The position numbers and the translations under genes were made by a program. This document shows positions 32,101-47,100 of a DNA stretch of 52,029 bases, piece by piece. The notes under the pieces were generated by a model that searched no databases, had not been told where the DNA came from, and was given only the letters and a program-made list of their open reading frames with translations. Source of the DNA: JANSWP01 sp041941305 (GTDB lineage: Bacteria; Bacteroidota; Bacteroidia; Chitinophagales; Saprospiraceae). The stretch is taken from NCBI GenBank assembly GCA_041941305.1, contig JBGTQJ010000065.1, positions 1 to 52,029 on the forward strand. The letters run 5' to 3'. Each line of letters starts with the position of its first letter. The first letter of the stretch is position 1.

Positions 32101-35100
32101 TTGCAGCACATCCCAAATGTCCTGTATTATATATTCTGATTTCTTTTGTTAGGGTTTCATTTTTTTGCCACTCGAGATCACCAAAATCAATACCCTCCAA
32201 AGTGGGAACCGTATCATCCCTTTTTTTCTTATTAATATTCGAATGATTCCCATCGTAGGCACTTATAAAAAGGTGAACATCTTCAGTAACTTCAGCAGTG
32301 CCAGCTGGTCGAACTCCTACCCCAGAGCAACTTAATTCTAGCTCATCAAAATATTCAGCATATCCCTCTATGGTTCTTTCAACCTCAATTTCAAGTGCAT
32401 CATCAATGCTTCTTTCATTTTCCAAGGGATTCGAAGGATATTTGGAATCAAATTCAACATCGAGAATTACGCTTTCTTGAGCGGCCAGCTCTATTTCAAA
32501 TGAAGTTTTACTGGAATTATAATAAGTCCCGTGAACTTTTTCTTCTAGATCATCAGAAACAAATCTAAAAGCACCACCATCACTTTTAGCCTCATTTTTA
32601 GCTGTAAAAATTAATGGAGAGCTTCCAATAGGTGCTGTATTTTTAAATTCAATTGATCTCTTTTTTTTATCTACAACTTTTCCAAAATCAAGACTATTGA
32701 TAGGATATCCAGTTTCGGCATCCTGCAAAGCAAGAACTCCCGGAAGGATTCCCGTCCCTTTTAATTGAATTACATAGGTTTTGTCTAAGGAGCCTTCTAT
32801 ATTTAAAACAAGCTCTTCTTGATACACTTTTAATCCCTCAATTTGATTATCAGGGGGTTGGAACTCAATTACCAAATGTTTGTCTGCACTTTCACCCTCA
32901 GAAATATTGCGACTATTTAGATCTTCTGATCCAGGATCATAGGAATAAGATGTACTCTTTTTATAGGAATCTACATCTTGAAAATAAACTTTAAAATATT
33001 TAGGTAAACTTTCTTTTTCAGGCAAACTGACTGTAATGTCAACAGAATAATTTTCCTTTCCAGAATTCGATAGCTTGAGGATTTCTCTTGGATTTTTTTT
33101 CCTATCTCCAGAAGGATCAAAGACAGCAGTTCCTAAATCCAATAGTTTTAGATCTGTGTCATAGGTAAATTTTCGGTTTAATTTTCCATAAGACTTTGAG
33201 GTTGCACTGTAATAATTTTCTAGTTCTAATATACCTGGCTCCCAATATTCTACTACCACATAAAAATTACAACAATAATCATCATCGTCCTCATTTTCAT
33301 CACCCACATTAATTTTGAATCCCATATATTCATGGAAGTATTCAGCTTCTAAAGCTGACTGATTTGGGTCACATGAAATGTCTAAGGTTACAAAACTTTG
33401 GGCAGGTATTTCACTTATTTCGGAAACCGATTTATTATTCAACAATAGTTCGCAACCTGCAGGAATCTTATCTAAATAATCTTCATCTAATCTAGTAAAT
33501 AAAGGAAGACTATTCGTAGGTGCTGCATTCCAAAGCTTTAATGATTTTTCTACTTTTTCATCCATTCCCAATATTAGCTTCCCGAATTCAACTTCAGGGT
33601 CATCGAGTCTACTATCAAGGTTACCATCTCCCCAAGTCAATGCCGGTTCTGCTATTTTTTGCACCTCTGCTGAAACAATAATAGTTCCCACAAGTTCGGC
33701 GTCAACTCCCGAACCAACATCTCTATATATTTCTATAATGTCCTGTAATATGGTTACTCCTTCTTCCAATTCATCATCAGCAGGGATCATAAATCCAACC
33801 TCAAATTCGGAACCTTGTTGAGGATCAAGGTAGTGGGTATTTTCGTTAACATAAAAATATTCTGGTTCATCATAACTTTTGTCTTTCGTCCATATATATG
33901 TCTCAACTTCCTCTCCACCTTTATTCCAAATTTTAAATGTTGTTTTTAGTTCTTCAATATCATCATTTTCATCACTTGATGCCCTGCCAAGGAAAAAACT
34001 CGAAATTAAATTATCTTCAGTAAGACCTTCTATGTTTTCAACATTTGCCTCAGTAATATAAGTTTTAGAAGCAATAACTCCAGTCCCATATAATTCAACT
34101 TTTTCATCATATGCTTCTTTTCCATCATTCCCTTTGATAGTTAGTGTCAAGTTCTCAGTATATTCCAAAGAGTTTTCAGTTTGCGAAGCCAATGGTTTAA
34201 ACTGCACCTTTATGATATAACTTTCCCCAGGTTGAATGGTAACTTCTTTTTCAGCAGATTTGTCCCACCATGCATTGAAAGCCGAAAGATCATTATTGTC
34301 TAAGTTTACTATTATGGCGGCACTATTTTCTTTTCCTTTATTTCTGATTTCTATTTCCTGAATTTCGCTTGTTTGACCCACAAACCATTCGGAAAAATCA
34401 TTATTTTGCCAATAAACTAAACTTCCATAGCGTTGAGCATTCCCCGTAATATCCACTATTATTTCATTCATTTCTTCATGCCCAGTAACACCAAACCGAA
34501 GGGATTTCGTATAAACCAATAAGCCAACTTCCTGCTCATTATCAGGGACAAATTTTATTTCCACTGTTGCAAAGTTACCATTGGCGACAGTGGAATTCTC
34601 CATCTTAACAAATGAAATCGGCCCCTCATCTGCTCCCTGAGGAGCTGATAATGTGAACTCGTCACAACCTTCCCCTCCGATATTCCAAATCTTGAACCGA
34701 TAGACCTTATCTGTATCTATCATGATTGTTCCTATGTCAATATCAGTGGTAGCTGCCATAGCTTCTGTAGGTAGTGTCTCAATCGATTCCTCCGTCATAC
34801 TAATGACAGGATATAAAAAGCCCGAACCATAAAGAGAAACAGGGGTAATGAATTCAGCGTCAAGACCTTCAAATGTAAGGGACAGTTCTCCTTCGTAATC
34901 CTTTATTTCATCTGGTCGAAAGGTAACGGTAAAGTCTCTGGTTTCTCCTGGAGGAATAATCAGAATTTGAGGAGAAGCAAAAAAACCATCAGGAAGTTCC
35001 TCTGGTAATTTTACAGCCATCGAAAAACTTCCAGCAGGCGCGTCGTTTCGAACTGTCAATGCTTTCTCTTTAGTTTCATTTAACTTCACCCGCTCAAAGT

Positions 35101-38100
35101 TCAAGCCCGTAGCGGCACCCAAACCCAGAATGCTGGCGGGAAACTCACCTTCAAGTGTTATCTCCTTCTTATCCTCTGTGCCCTCATGTTCTATAACTAG
35201 CGTCCCAGTTCTTTTCCCCAATTGAGTAGGTTTGAAAATGACGGTCACTTCTTCAGATTGCTCTGTTTCAATTGAACCGCTTGTTGGCGTCACTTGAAAC
35301 TCACCAGTTGTCGCTCCCTTCCAACTCAATGGAGCAGCCAAAGCCTGAGCATTCCAAATCTTGATATTTTGCCTGGTGGAATATTTTTTCTCCTCAATTG
35401 GCATAAATGACAAAGCAGAGGGCATGGCTTCCGTCCATGCAGTGGCGGCAGCAGATGTCACTGCCAACACTGGAGTAGCTTCCTGACCTTGTCCGGTCAG
35501 CTCAATCAATTTTGTCTTATTGACCCCTATAATCTTAATAGTCCCTTCGAGATTTTCAAGGTTTGTAGGCGTAAATGTGATGGTCAATTCTTTTGATTCT
35601 CCTGGACCCAATTCTCCACTTGTTTCATCAACAGAAAAATCACCTGTTATTTCGGTAGTCCAACCTAATTTTTCGGTAGTTGTACCTGCTGGGATATCAT
35701 TCCAGATTTTTAACTTGGTAGTTGACGATTCTCCAATCTTTGCCTCATCGAAGGTTAATGCTGTAGTAATTTCTTCAGTCACCGCAGCATCTATCTCCGT
35801 AACCATGAGATTCACGCCTATTCCAGTTCCGGTTAGCTGAATGGAAATGGGCTCGGCCTGACCATTTTCGTCTTCAAATGTTAATGTAGATTCAATCAAT
35901 CCTGAACTCCCTGGTTTAAATGAGAGTGGTATTTGGGTCATCGCTCCGGTACTCAGTGTACCAGTAGGTGATTCACTTTCAGGGTCTCCAAGGATAAAAT
36001 CATTTTTTCCATCACCAGACACTACCCATTTAATATCGGATGCAAACTCATCTCCCCTATTCCAGATTTTAATTGAAAGAGGTGCTGTTGTTTTACCAAT
36101 TATTGCCTCCCCCAAGTCAAAACTGTTTTGCTGTTTTTCTAATGCACTAGTAGCAGAATTTTCTGTTACCGAAAATGCAGGAGTGGTATGTGTCCCAGTT
36201 CCAGTCAAAGCAACGGTTCGAACTTCTCCATCAAAGGAAACTTTTAACTGACCTGTTTGGGTGCCAAGTGCCAACGGTGTAAATTCAACGAATATATCTT
36301 TTGGAGTTCCTTGTTCTACCTCGCTTTGTTCCGTAACAATTTTAAAATTCCCGGTAGTTTCGGCAGTATATTCCAGTGGAGCTGCAAACACTCCTCCAGT
36401 GTTCCAAATCCTCACAGCATGTTGTATACTTGAGGTGGTACCTACTGGACTTGAGCCAAACTCGGGCAATTCAGTCACCAATGGTCCCGTCTCGACTTCC
36501 GTTGCACTGGTAACATGCATACTTGCAGCAGTATAAGAACCCGTCCCGTATAGATTAACTCTCCTTTGACTTCCCTCACCAGAGATGGTTACAAAGCCTT
36601 CAATGGCTCCCAACTCTGAGGGACTACAGAAAATCGTCAATTCTTCTGATTCTCCAATATCCAACGTACCACTGGTTGGGGTAACTTCAAAGTCGCCAGT
36701 TGTCTCAGCAGTCCATTGTAATGTTCCTGAATTTTCATCTCCACTATTCCAGATTTTCACCTTCTGACTAGGTGATGTCTGCCCAACTGTAGTAGTTGCA
36801 AAAGAAGAAAGATTTTCAATTGGCAGCGCTGTAACCAATTCCGAAGTTTCGGTAACATTTATGGTTGCAGAACCAAATTCGACAAAGGCGGAGAGTTCAA
36901 AAGTCTCCGTAGCCTCAGCACCAGTAATGGTCAAAGTGCCACTTTTATTTCCGGCAGATTTTGGATCAATACTAATGGTTAATTTCTCTGTTTCTCCTCC
37001 ATCCAACTTTCCTTCGTTTATCACAGTAAATGCTCCTGTTGTGGAGGCTTTCCAGTATAGGGGAGAGAAGAATTTACTGGTACCATTGCTAAATTGGATG
37101 GTTCTTGTTTGAGGTCCTGAATTGAGCTCCAGATTGCCCCAATCGATGTTTCTTTCTGAACTGCTCACGATTAATTCTGGCAGCTCGGAGAAGTCTCCTT
37201 TTCCAGTCAAACTAACCGTTTTTGTGATTGTAGATCCTTCGGATTTGAATACCAATTTGCCTGTTCGGTTTCCAATATCAGTAGGTGTACAAAAAACGCT
37301 TATTTCGGTTGGTTCTCCAAACACAGTTGAACCTTGAGATGGCTCCACTGTGAAATCTCCATCAACCTCTACCGTCCAATTTAATGGTGAGGAAAAAACA
37401 TCTCCATTATTCCAAATTTTTAATATCCGACTCTCGGAAGCTAAGCCGACTTTACTCAATTTAAAGTCCAATTTTTCAACAGTTGGATCAGATTTATCAT
37501 AATATTCTTCAGTAGTTATATTGAGTACAGGAGCTGTATTAAGTCCTTCTCCAGATAATTTAATATTTTGTTCTATTCCATCTCCTACAATGGTCAATAT
37601 TCCCAAGCGCTCACCTAGAATTCTAGGTATAAAAGTGATCTCTAGCTCTGTTGGTTCTCCCAAAGGAGTAATCCCGCTTTCCGAGCTAATAGAAAAATCT
37701 CCGCTTACATCAGCAGACCAATTCAATGGGCCTGCAAAAGCTGCTCCATTGTTCCAGATCTTTATTTTTTGGGTTGCTCCAGGGTTTCCAACCACACTTG
37801 ATCCCATTTCAAGTGTTTCCAGTGGATTCCCGTTTTTGAAAGATTCAGAAATAGAGGTTACATTTAGAGCTGCCGCTGTTTCCAAACCTTCACCACTCAA
37901 AGAAACAGTCTGTTCCATCTCTCCACTTTTTATTGTCAATGTTCCCTCCCTCATCCCAAGTTTGGAAGGGGTAAATGAAATTGTGATTTCTGATTTTTCG
38001 TTTATCAATGTGGAGCCTTTGCTTGGAGAAACGGTAAAATCTTCTCCAGCTGTGACTGTCCAACTTAATGGCTCAGCAAAATCGTCCCCGCGGTTTCGAA

Positions 38101-41100
38101 TCCAAAGCTTCTGATCGATTGATTGGGTGCCCACAGCTCTTGCTCTAAAACTAAGACCAGGAGATTCCATATCTTCAAAAAGCTTTGCATCATCAATTTT
38201 TGACACGGATAGTATGGCATTGGTATGGCCACCTAAACCTGTCAAATCAATTGTTTGGTCACTACCAGCTCCTGAAAGCAATAAGGATCCCTTGCGCTCA
38301 CCCAGTTCACTTGGATTAAAGGTAATTGTCAACACCTGTGGTTCATCTGATGCAGCTAAAGATCCATTAGTTGGACTAACTTTAAAATCCCCATCAATTT
38401 CAGCAGTCCAGTTCAAATCGTCTGAATAAAGATCACCAGTATTCCAGATTTTAATACTATGAGTACTTGAAGAACCTACGGTTAGCTCTTCAAAAGACAA
38501 TTTTTGCGACCAGGTTTCTGTTGGCAAATTGGCTTCAGTTTCCGTAGTAGTTAAAACCGCCATGGTTCCCGTTCCAATACCCTTTAATTCTATGGTTTTT
38601 GTCTCCTCTTCCCCAGTAATTATTATCGTCGAATTTCGATCTTCTAAACCAGAAGGTGTAAATGTTATTAATAGCTCTACATAGCCATCATTTTTAGTTA
38701 TCGTCCCACTTAATGGTTCAACAGTGAATTCATTGCCATCTATTTTGGCTTCCCAACTCAATGGAGCTGCAAATTCATCTCCGGCATTCCAAACCTTAAT
38801 CCTTTTGGTAATATTGGATTGAACTCCAACCATACTAGAGCCAAATGTTAATTCAGATGGAACCTCAATGTTGGGTTTAACAGCATAGATGGGAGTCACT
38901 TCAAGTAAGGCAGTTGTATGGTTGCCTGCACCGTTTAAATCAATAGTGCGAGTATCCTCATCACTTGTAATTGTTAAGGTTGCTTTTTGCTTTCCTACGG
39001 CCGAAGCTGTATAGGTAATGGTTATTTCTGTGTCATCAGATACCCCAGTAATACCACTTTCAGGGGATACAGTAAATCCCTCTTGGTCAATGGAAGCTGT
39101 CCAATAAAGGTCTTTTGAATAAGTATTTCCTTTATTCCAAATTATTAATTTTTCGCTTCTTGACGCTCCAATATCTCTGGTGCCAAATGATAATCTATCC
39201 ACTGAACTTTGCTGATTATGGGGTCCCACTCTTTCTCCAACAAGAAGGACTGGTGGAGTAGCCCCCTTACCTTTTAATTCAATCATTGGAAAAATATATT
39301 CAGTTCCCATTTTTTCAAGGACACTTGCTGAAAGAGCAATTGTGGCAGTATTGTTATATGCTTTATATTCTGTAGGTGAAAAAGTAATTTTTGTTGTTAT
39401 ATATTCACCTGGTTTTATTCCTTTGGAATAAGTAGGACTATAATATTCTGGATTACAAGAATCACATATATCATGCACAAACTCAATGGTATAGGGTGCA
39501 GGGATGTGAACACTTTCCATATATTGATGAGGAGTTGTCCACATTACTAAACTACTCTCTGCGTCCTCTGCATTGTATATATTTACAATTTTTGTAGCTG
39601 TTTCTCCTATTTCCACCTTTCCAAAGTCAATTGTTGCGATGATATGGCTGTTATAATCTGATTCTTCGTAATACTTGTATTCTTCTGATAACATATCCTG
39701 GTTTGGATTATCCTCACTCAAGATTATTGGAAAAGGAGGAGAAGGAGGAACCTTACCTTTCCCCTTTATTTTGATTTTTGGTGCTCCTTGCCATGGTCCT
39801 ACTTGCCAGTCAAATGAAAATTCCTCAAATCCAATAGGAGGGGAGAACTCCATTTCGACCATCCCGCAATAGCCAGGAGTAATGTCCAGGTTGCGATCTC
39901 CATTTTCCCATTTAAAATTTATATGGTTGTTATTAAATTCCTCACTTTCTTCTGGGTATCCAATTAAGGTCTGGGTACCTAGGGAGTGATCATTAAGACA
40001 ATAAAATAATCGTTCCAATCTGGTTCGACCCCAAGGGACCTCCCCAAAGTCAAGTTCTTCTGCCTCAGACCAAGAGCTATGAGTCCCACCAGCTACACGC
40101 AACCACGTATCATTTGCTTGAACATTAAATTTATATTCTCCTTCATCTAAGTCATTACTTTTAATTGTCACTTCTGCTCTATATCTATTACTACTGTTAT
40201 AATTTTGGGGTGGCACGAATTTCACATCAAAAGCAGTAAATTCTCCAGGCAATATCTCTTTTTTGATTTCGTCTAATCTTTCCAGCACGAAACCTTCATT
40301 TGGTGGAAAATCTTCATCTTGAGATAATTCGATTAGTGGGCCTTCTGTATCAGACAAAATTAGTGGTTCGGAACCTCTATTATGGATTAAAAATGTATTG
40401 CTCTTTTCACTGGTCACATGACCAAAGTGGGTAAATGTTCCATCTTCAATATTGGGTTCCTTATGATTATTCTCAATAGAATAATATCCAGACCAATTGG
40501 TTAAATCAATTTCAGGTCCTTCTTTGGGTTTGCCTTTTGCTTTAAGAATGAGATCATAACCGACTTTTTCTCCTTCATAAAATCTATCCATTGGGTCATA
40601 TGCAAAAGGAAACCAAATTGCAGCATAATTTTCAACATCTTTATCTCGGGCATTGTACTTAATAGTATAAGTTAAACTTTCATTGGGTCTAATTAAATCA
40701 TCGCCAGGTACTTCTGAAATATAAAAATGTGGATTTTTATTGGTTTTCCCTTGTTCAATATCATAATTGAAATAGGCATCTAGATCTCTTAATCCTACAG
40801 AAAAAGAACCTATACTTCCAATATCAAAATGAGAAGAGTTTTTCCCAAGCCTAAAAGTATTGGTACCGATATTCGTAACGGTTATGGTTCGTTCCAAAAT
40901 ATACCCTTCTCCAATATCAACAACCATGGGGGGAGGAAGTGTTTCTTCCAGTGGGTTATCATGATCGATGACAAATTCAATCAGACCGATTTCCGGTTCT
41001 AATTCTTCTTCAGTTTCAGATTCTTCATTAGAAGCTGTTAAATTTTCATCTGGTTTTATTACTCCTTGAATACTTACAAGTAATTTTCTTGCTCTCGGAA

Positions 41101-44100
41101 CGCTCGCTAAATTTCTATGATACTTTAGAAAGGCTTTTTTCCCTGATTGCTTTCCGTATACAATATTAGTTTTGAAGCTAAATGTTCCCTCTTTTTTATC
41201 TTGCGATCCATAATTGCTCCGCACATTATGAATTTTTAGAACTTTAGATTCTCCTGGTTTTATGACAATTCGGTCTACCTTCTCCGGATGATTTCGACGA
41301 AATTCAACTGGGGAAGCAAACGAACCAACGCCCTCTTCATGAATCTGGAATTCTGAAATAATAAGTGGTGCATAGCTAACATTGCTAAATTCCAATTCGA
41401 TATTTTTTGTACCACCTCCAGTTCTTGTACCTAATAAAATCGCCGTTTCATCTTTTGTAAACTCCTTTCCTCCAAGATAAAGATCAAGATCAGGCTGGGC
41501 ATGGAAATTAAAATGATCTAATTTAAAATTACCTGATAATGCTTTAATCCTAAGGTGGTGAACTCCTTTACTGAAAAAAAAGGTCTGGTCTGAAGAAAGG
41601 GGAATAAATTGAGAACCTTTAGCTGGTTGAAAGGGTAAATCAAAGGTTGCAATCTCTTCACCGTTCAAATCTATTTGAATACTCCCAAGGTCTTTTGATT
41701 CTATGTCAAGTATATATTCTCCTTCAAATTGAATATTGATGGTATAATCCATCCAATCTCCCTGAGTCATAGCCACAAATCCATTATCATCAACATCAAT
41801 TAATTCATTTCTATTATATGGCTTATTGGTCTCTTCTAACTTCCATGTTTTTTCATTTGAGCTATATGAGATACCAGGTCCTCCACTATTAAAATCTCTC
41901 ATAAACAAATTTCCAGGAAGCAAATGCCCGTGTTCATTGTGACGATTGTTGAAGGGTTCATTTACGGGTTTATTGTACCACCAACAAGGTTTTTCTTCAA
42001 AGTACCCATTTGAAACACCGTTTTCTTTATGTAAAAAAGCATCGTCAACGTCAAAAGAGCAAACTCCTAAATTGGTTTTGATCATTGCTATATAATCATG
42101 ATTGGCCTCAAGTTCAAACAGTTCTTCCGGATCGTTTGGAGTAATGGTCTTTGAAGTGACCTTATCCTCCTCCTCATATTCAAATAAAGTTTTGATTCCT
42201 TCCTTATCCATATGAAATTTTGTACGCCAGGCATTTGTAATGTCATAAACAATCATAGCTTCTATTTCCAAATTCTCATTTTGAATCATCCCGAACTTTT
42301 TAAGTTTAAGAATCATCGACTTTTGTCCCACTCCTCTTTTCAATCTCACGAAGGGTTCTCTATCAAATTTTTTGGCTTGCCCAACTTCGTCGACTTTTCC
42401 ATCCCAGGCAATAATTTTGTGCGAATGATCCTCTCCATCCATTTGATAATAAACATGAAATACCTTTACATTATCAAATAAACTTTTCTTATCAAAACCA
42501 GGGTTGCCAGGAATTGAAAATAGCCTTCCTATATCCTCACCTGGTTTGGGAAAACTTTTATTAAATAATGTCACTTTTTGGCCCTGTTTATTGTAAATAT
42601 CGGCTTCTCCATCTCGATATATCATTATCAAACGCCCATCCCCAGTAGTAATTTTCAATCCGTTATATGGCTTATCCAAAGCATAGGGTAAAGGAATTAA
42701 AACATTATCTTCGAAATTCAATTTAAATGGTGCATCGACCTTAGGTCCCTCATCCGAACTGGCAAGCGCAGAGATAACACCTTTTTCCCTTGCTGGAAGG
42801 ATAATATTGAGTGGGGTATACAATCCAGGATTATCAACTTGTTCCCCTATTTTATCCCAATTGTCGAGTATAGGAAAACTCAAAGTAGTTTTACCAGTAT
42901 ACCTACCATGATTCCAGGGAGTATAGGATACAAAAGTTACACCACTCTGCATGTGTGCTTTTTCATGGATGTGGTCTATATAGGTAGGTCCCCACCATGA
43001 ATAAAAGAAAATAGGATCGTCTTCGGTAAATTCTACATTTTCCAAACCCACCCCAAAATGCTCAATATAATTATTTCGAAGAAGAGCCATTGCGAACAAA
43101 TAACAACCTTGATTAGAGCGAATACGAGAATAGACATCCTGAAAGGCAAGTTTAAAAGTTACATCATATTGGAATACATCACTTTTGGCTCCATTCTTTA
43201 CTTTTTTTCCACTCCAGTTTAAACCATTGCTACTGAGTTGTTTTTTATCGATTTCATCCTGGGTTAATTTATCCCATTTATGATCTGGCAAACGCCAGTG
43301 AAAATGCCAATTTTCAACTTCTTCAGGATTTTTCAATATATTTTTATAAAAGAGCTTATAGGTTTCAATACTGGCTGCACCTTCTACATCCAAATATGGA
43401 CTATTTATTATTTTGCTCCATTTTTTTACCATGGCAGCTTTCGACATACCAGCAAAGGCCCCGCCAACGCCATCCATAGCCTTTCCAATTGTGGAACCAA
43501 AAATGGGAAAAGATGACCAAAACTTAGGTATCTCTTGAGCTTCAAGCTCTTGTAATGCTTTTTGTGCTTCTGCTACCTTGTCCCATAATGGTTGAACTTT
43601 TTCAGGCCAATTATCTAATCTCAATTTTTGATCTACTATCCAGGGAGAATATTTTGGAGGAGACATGTTAAGTTGAATTCGGAGTAGATCAAACTTATCA
43701 AAGCCTTCTATTGGTTTTCCTGGTTTGGGTTCAAAAATCCAGTAGTCATCTGCTATTGGAGGTAATAATGTATTACCAATGGTTGGAAACTTTTTGTTAT
43801 CTCCTTCATCAGGATGTCCCATATCAGACCTCTTATAACTGGAAGGTTGCAAAATAATAGACATGGATTCCAACTTTTCGTTAAGGCTTTCATATTTACT
43901 GGTAGCAAAATAATATTCATACAATTGTTTTGCGCAAGAAGTATATATGTTGTCATTTGTGCCTTGAAGTTTGTTAACAGAAATAGTAATATTCACATCT
44001 TCAATTAGTTCTCCGGTTGCCTCATCCACTGTGGTTACTTGTTCATTCTCTTTCTCTATTTCAATTGTTTCCGCTTTTTCAGATACCACGGGAATTCTCC

Positions 44101-47100
44101 AAATTTCCATTTTATATAATTGGCCTTTTTTCAGTTCTATATTATCCAATTCCTTTAATCCAAGGTTTATGCCTGGCACCTCCTCTATTTGAATAACTGG
44201 AATGCTGAAAACACCACCAACTGATTTGTATTCCTGGATTGGGACTTCAAATGTGGCAGAAGTTGGAGTTTCGGAAAGATTGAATTCAATTACTTCTCCT
44301 TCCTCGCCATTATTTAGCTCGGTAAGTCGTGCAATATATTCCAAAGGTATCTCTTTGTCCTCTCCATTAACTGATACAGTAGTCTCTTGTGGGAAGAGAA
44401 ATGTTAAATCATCTCCTTCAGGAAAAGCTAATTTTGGCGAAGCATATCCTTTATGCCAGTACCGTTGACTATGACCAGGGGCATGGTAATCAAGCATTTG
44501 AGTGTTTATTTTATCTGGTTTTGGTCCAGTAGTAAATGTGAAACTTTTTGCTTCATAACTTATTTTTTCCTCTTTTTTCCCAGTAGTACCAGATTCTGTA
44601 TCGTCAACTTCAAATACAACAGGCACCCAATTTTCCTCTATTTTCTCCATCCACTGAAATTTATATTCAAGAATGTAATCTGTTTCCGGTTTTAGCATCC
44701 TGGTAGGATTCATAACTATTGCAAATTCTTCATCAATTCTTTCATAAGAAACTTCTCTGTTGGTATCTTTTTCTTTTATTCTCAAATACTCCAATTTTAT
44801 TTTGTAATAACGAAACCCTGACGATGATCCCGTAAGAGGATTAATCTTCTGACTTTCAGTTGTAAATCCGGGAATCATATTGAGCGACAATTTTGGATTT
44901 CCAAAAATTGGAAACCCTTCTTCGGTATCATATTGACTAGGATAAGTTTCCTGGACAATTGGAAATGCATCAATATCCAAATCCCCACCATCACCAGCCA
45001 TTTCCAAACATTCCTTATCTCCTTCTGAAGTAACTTTTGCGTGAAAATTTACATTTCCTTTGATCAATCCTCCCAATAAATTGTAATCTATACTTAAGCG
45101 ACCAGCAAATATGGATGGATTAGGGAATTTGGCATAAACCATTGTGGCAACGTCTAATTTCAAAATATGGGCGCTCCCTTTGACAAAACCCAAATTGTAA
45201 TTCATACCTACACTACCGTTAAAATAGGCATAGACTTGTCCCTCTATGTTCCAACTATTCATTCCTTGCTCTTGTCCATTACATGGCTTTTTAGGGCGAT
45301 TGATCAAACTCATATCAAAACCAATACCTGCTTCCAACGAAGCGTAAAAACAGAGAAATTTGAGTTCTTTTTTGGGAATGGAAAGTTTAACACCAAAAGC
45401 GACCCCATTGCCTTTTTCGTATCTATCTACGTCAGAATCTTTTCGTTCTGCTTCTACTTCATCTTTCCACTGAGGTACCAGGGTTCTTACATCAGGAATG
45501 GGTTCCACTCCATATCCAGCCTGGAAATAAAAATCAAAGTTGAGTCCCAGAAATTTAAACAATTCTACCGTTAGACCTGCTCTACCTTCAGGGCGTGGAG
45601 AGCCAACTCTTACGTACCATTTATCTTCCCCATCAGCTACTTCTCCCAGGTTGAACATAAAAGAACATTCAACGGGGCCTTTTTCTTCCCCTCTCCTGGT
45701 ATACATGGAAATAAGATTGATTTCGGCGGTGGGCAAGTTTAAATCCATTTCAAAACCAATGCTACCATGAAATTTCTTGTTTTGGAAATCCAATACAAGT
45801 TCTATGCTGCCTTTGGCTTTAAAGGAGTCTCTACGCTTAGCGACTGATTTAGAGAGTATATAAACATTGCCTCTTATACTTATTTCATTAAAAGAAAGTG
45901 CCTTTGTTGTAGGGTTTATATGAATCTCTAAACCCAAAGCAATATCGGCAGTAATCAGTTTGGGACTTTGAACACTTCCGATGATTCCAATATAGCCTCC
46001 ATGGGTGCCTTTTTTGGGAACATACTGGGTACCAGTTAGAGAAACACCAGGTTCCATGTTCATGGACTTCATCTTTTCATCTATTCTTGCTAATTTCTCT
46101 TCCTGTGTATTGGGCATTTTGGGCGGATCGCCAGCGGGAAGTGGTTTTTCATATCCGGAGTTCAAAGCACCTCCTGCTTCCCTTGATGCCATTTTTTCCT
46201 TTGCATTTACCTCGTCAAATTGATTTTTGGCAGGCGTTTCCATATTATAATAAAAACCACCCATAATTCCGTGTATCGATATTTTTATTGGGGCAGGGAT
46301 AATGGGGATCCCTACTTCAGATCCTACCTCAAGGTCAATAAAGAAATAGCGGAAATCTTTTTCTGGATCATTTGCATCAGGCTTAGCAGTTCCAAATTGC
46401 GCCAATCCAACGGCATGAAAACTTTTAAGTTTAATAAATACTCCAGCTTTAAAACCAGAACCAAATTTTGGGTCTTTGTCAATAATTTTTAATTTCCCTA
46501 CAATTTCAACTGGACCAAATTTTCCATCAATTACCAAATCTGTCAGTGAAGGCGGTAATGGTTTTAAATCTCCATCTTCAAATTTGAAGTTGAGGTCTAT
46601 TCCTGCCTCTGCATTGAGTCCACTGGTTCCACCTGATTCAGAAGTTTGTTTATTTTTAGATAAGTTTAGTGAAAATTTCAGGTTCAAAGCCATTTTTCCT
46701 TCTTCATCTGGATCCTTAAAACCTCCACCAGATACGGTAATTGGAAATCCTTGCAAACCTGACTTTTTTCCTCCTGAAGGTGGAGGAACATAACCGTTAA
46801 AGTGGCCTTCACCAGGATTGGGTCCGGCTAGGGATTCACTATCCCATGATGGATACTGTTTTCGCTTCCAATCCAAACCCGAATCATTATATCCGATGCT
46901 TTTCAAAACATTTTTACTTCCTTTTGGACCAAAACCCCATGTTCCTCTATTAAAATCTTTAGGCGCCCCTTTCCCCTTGGCACTACCTCCGATCCTAAAA
47001 TCCTGGAACCATAATAAATCGTAATTAAAATTAAAGGGAGCCCCTTTATCTGAATCCAGATAGATTGCAGCATCTGCGGTTAATTGAAGATAAGGTTTGA

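Noticed and set aside
37521..38114. Plus-strand frame of 197 codons, the longest on that strand
   Set aside because: It is antisense to subfamily 1 ASH domains, and its composition is the mirror of the coding strand.
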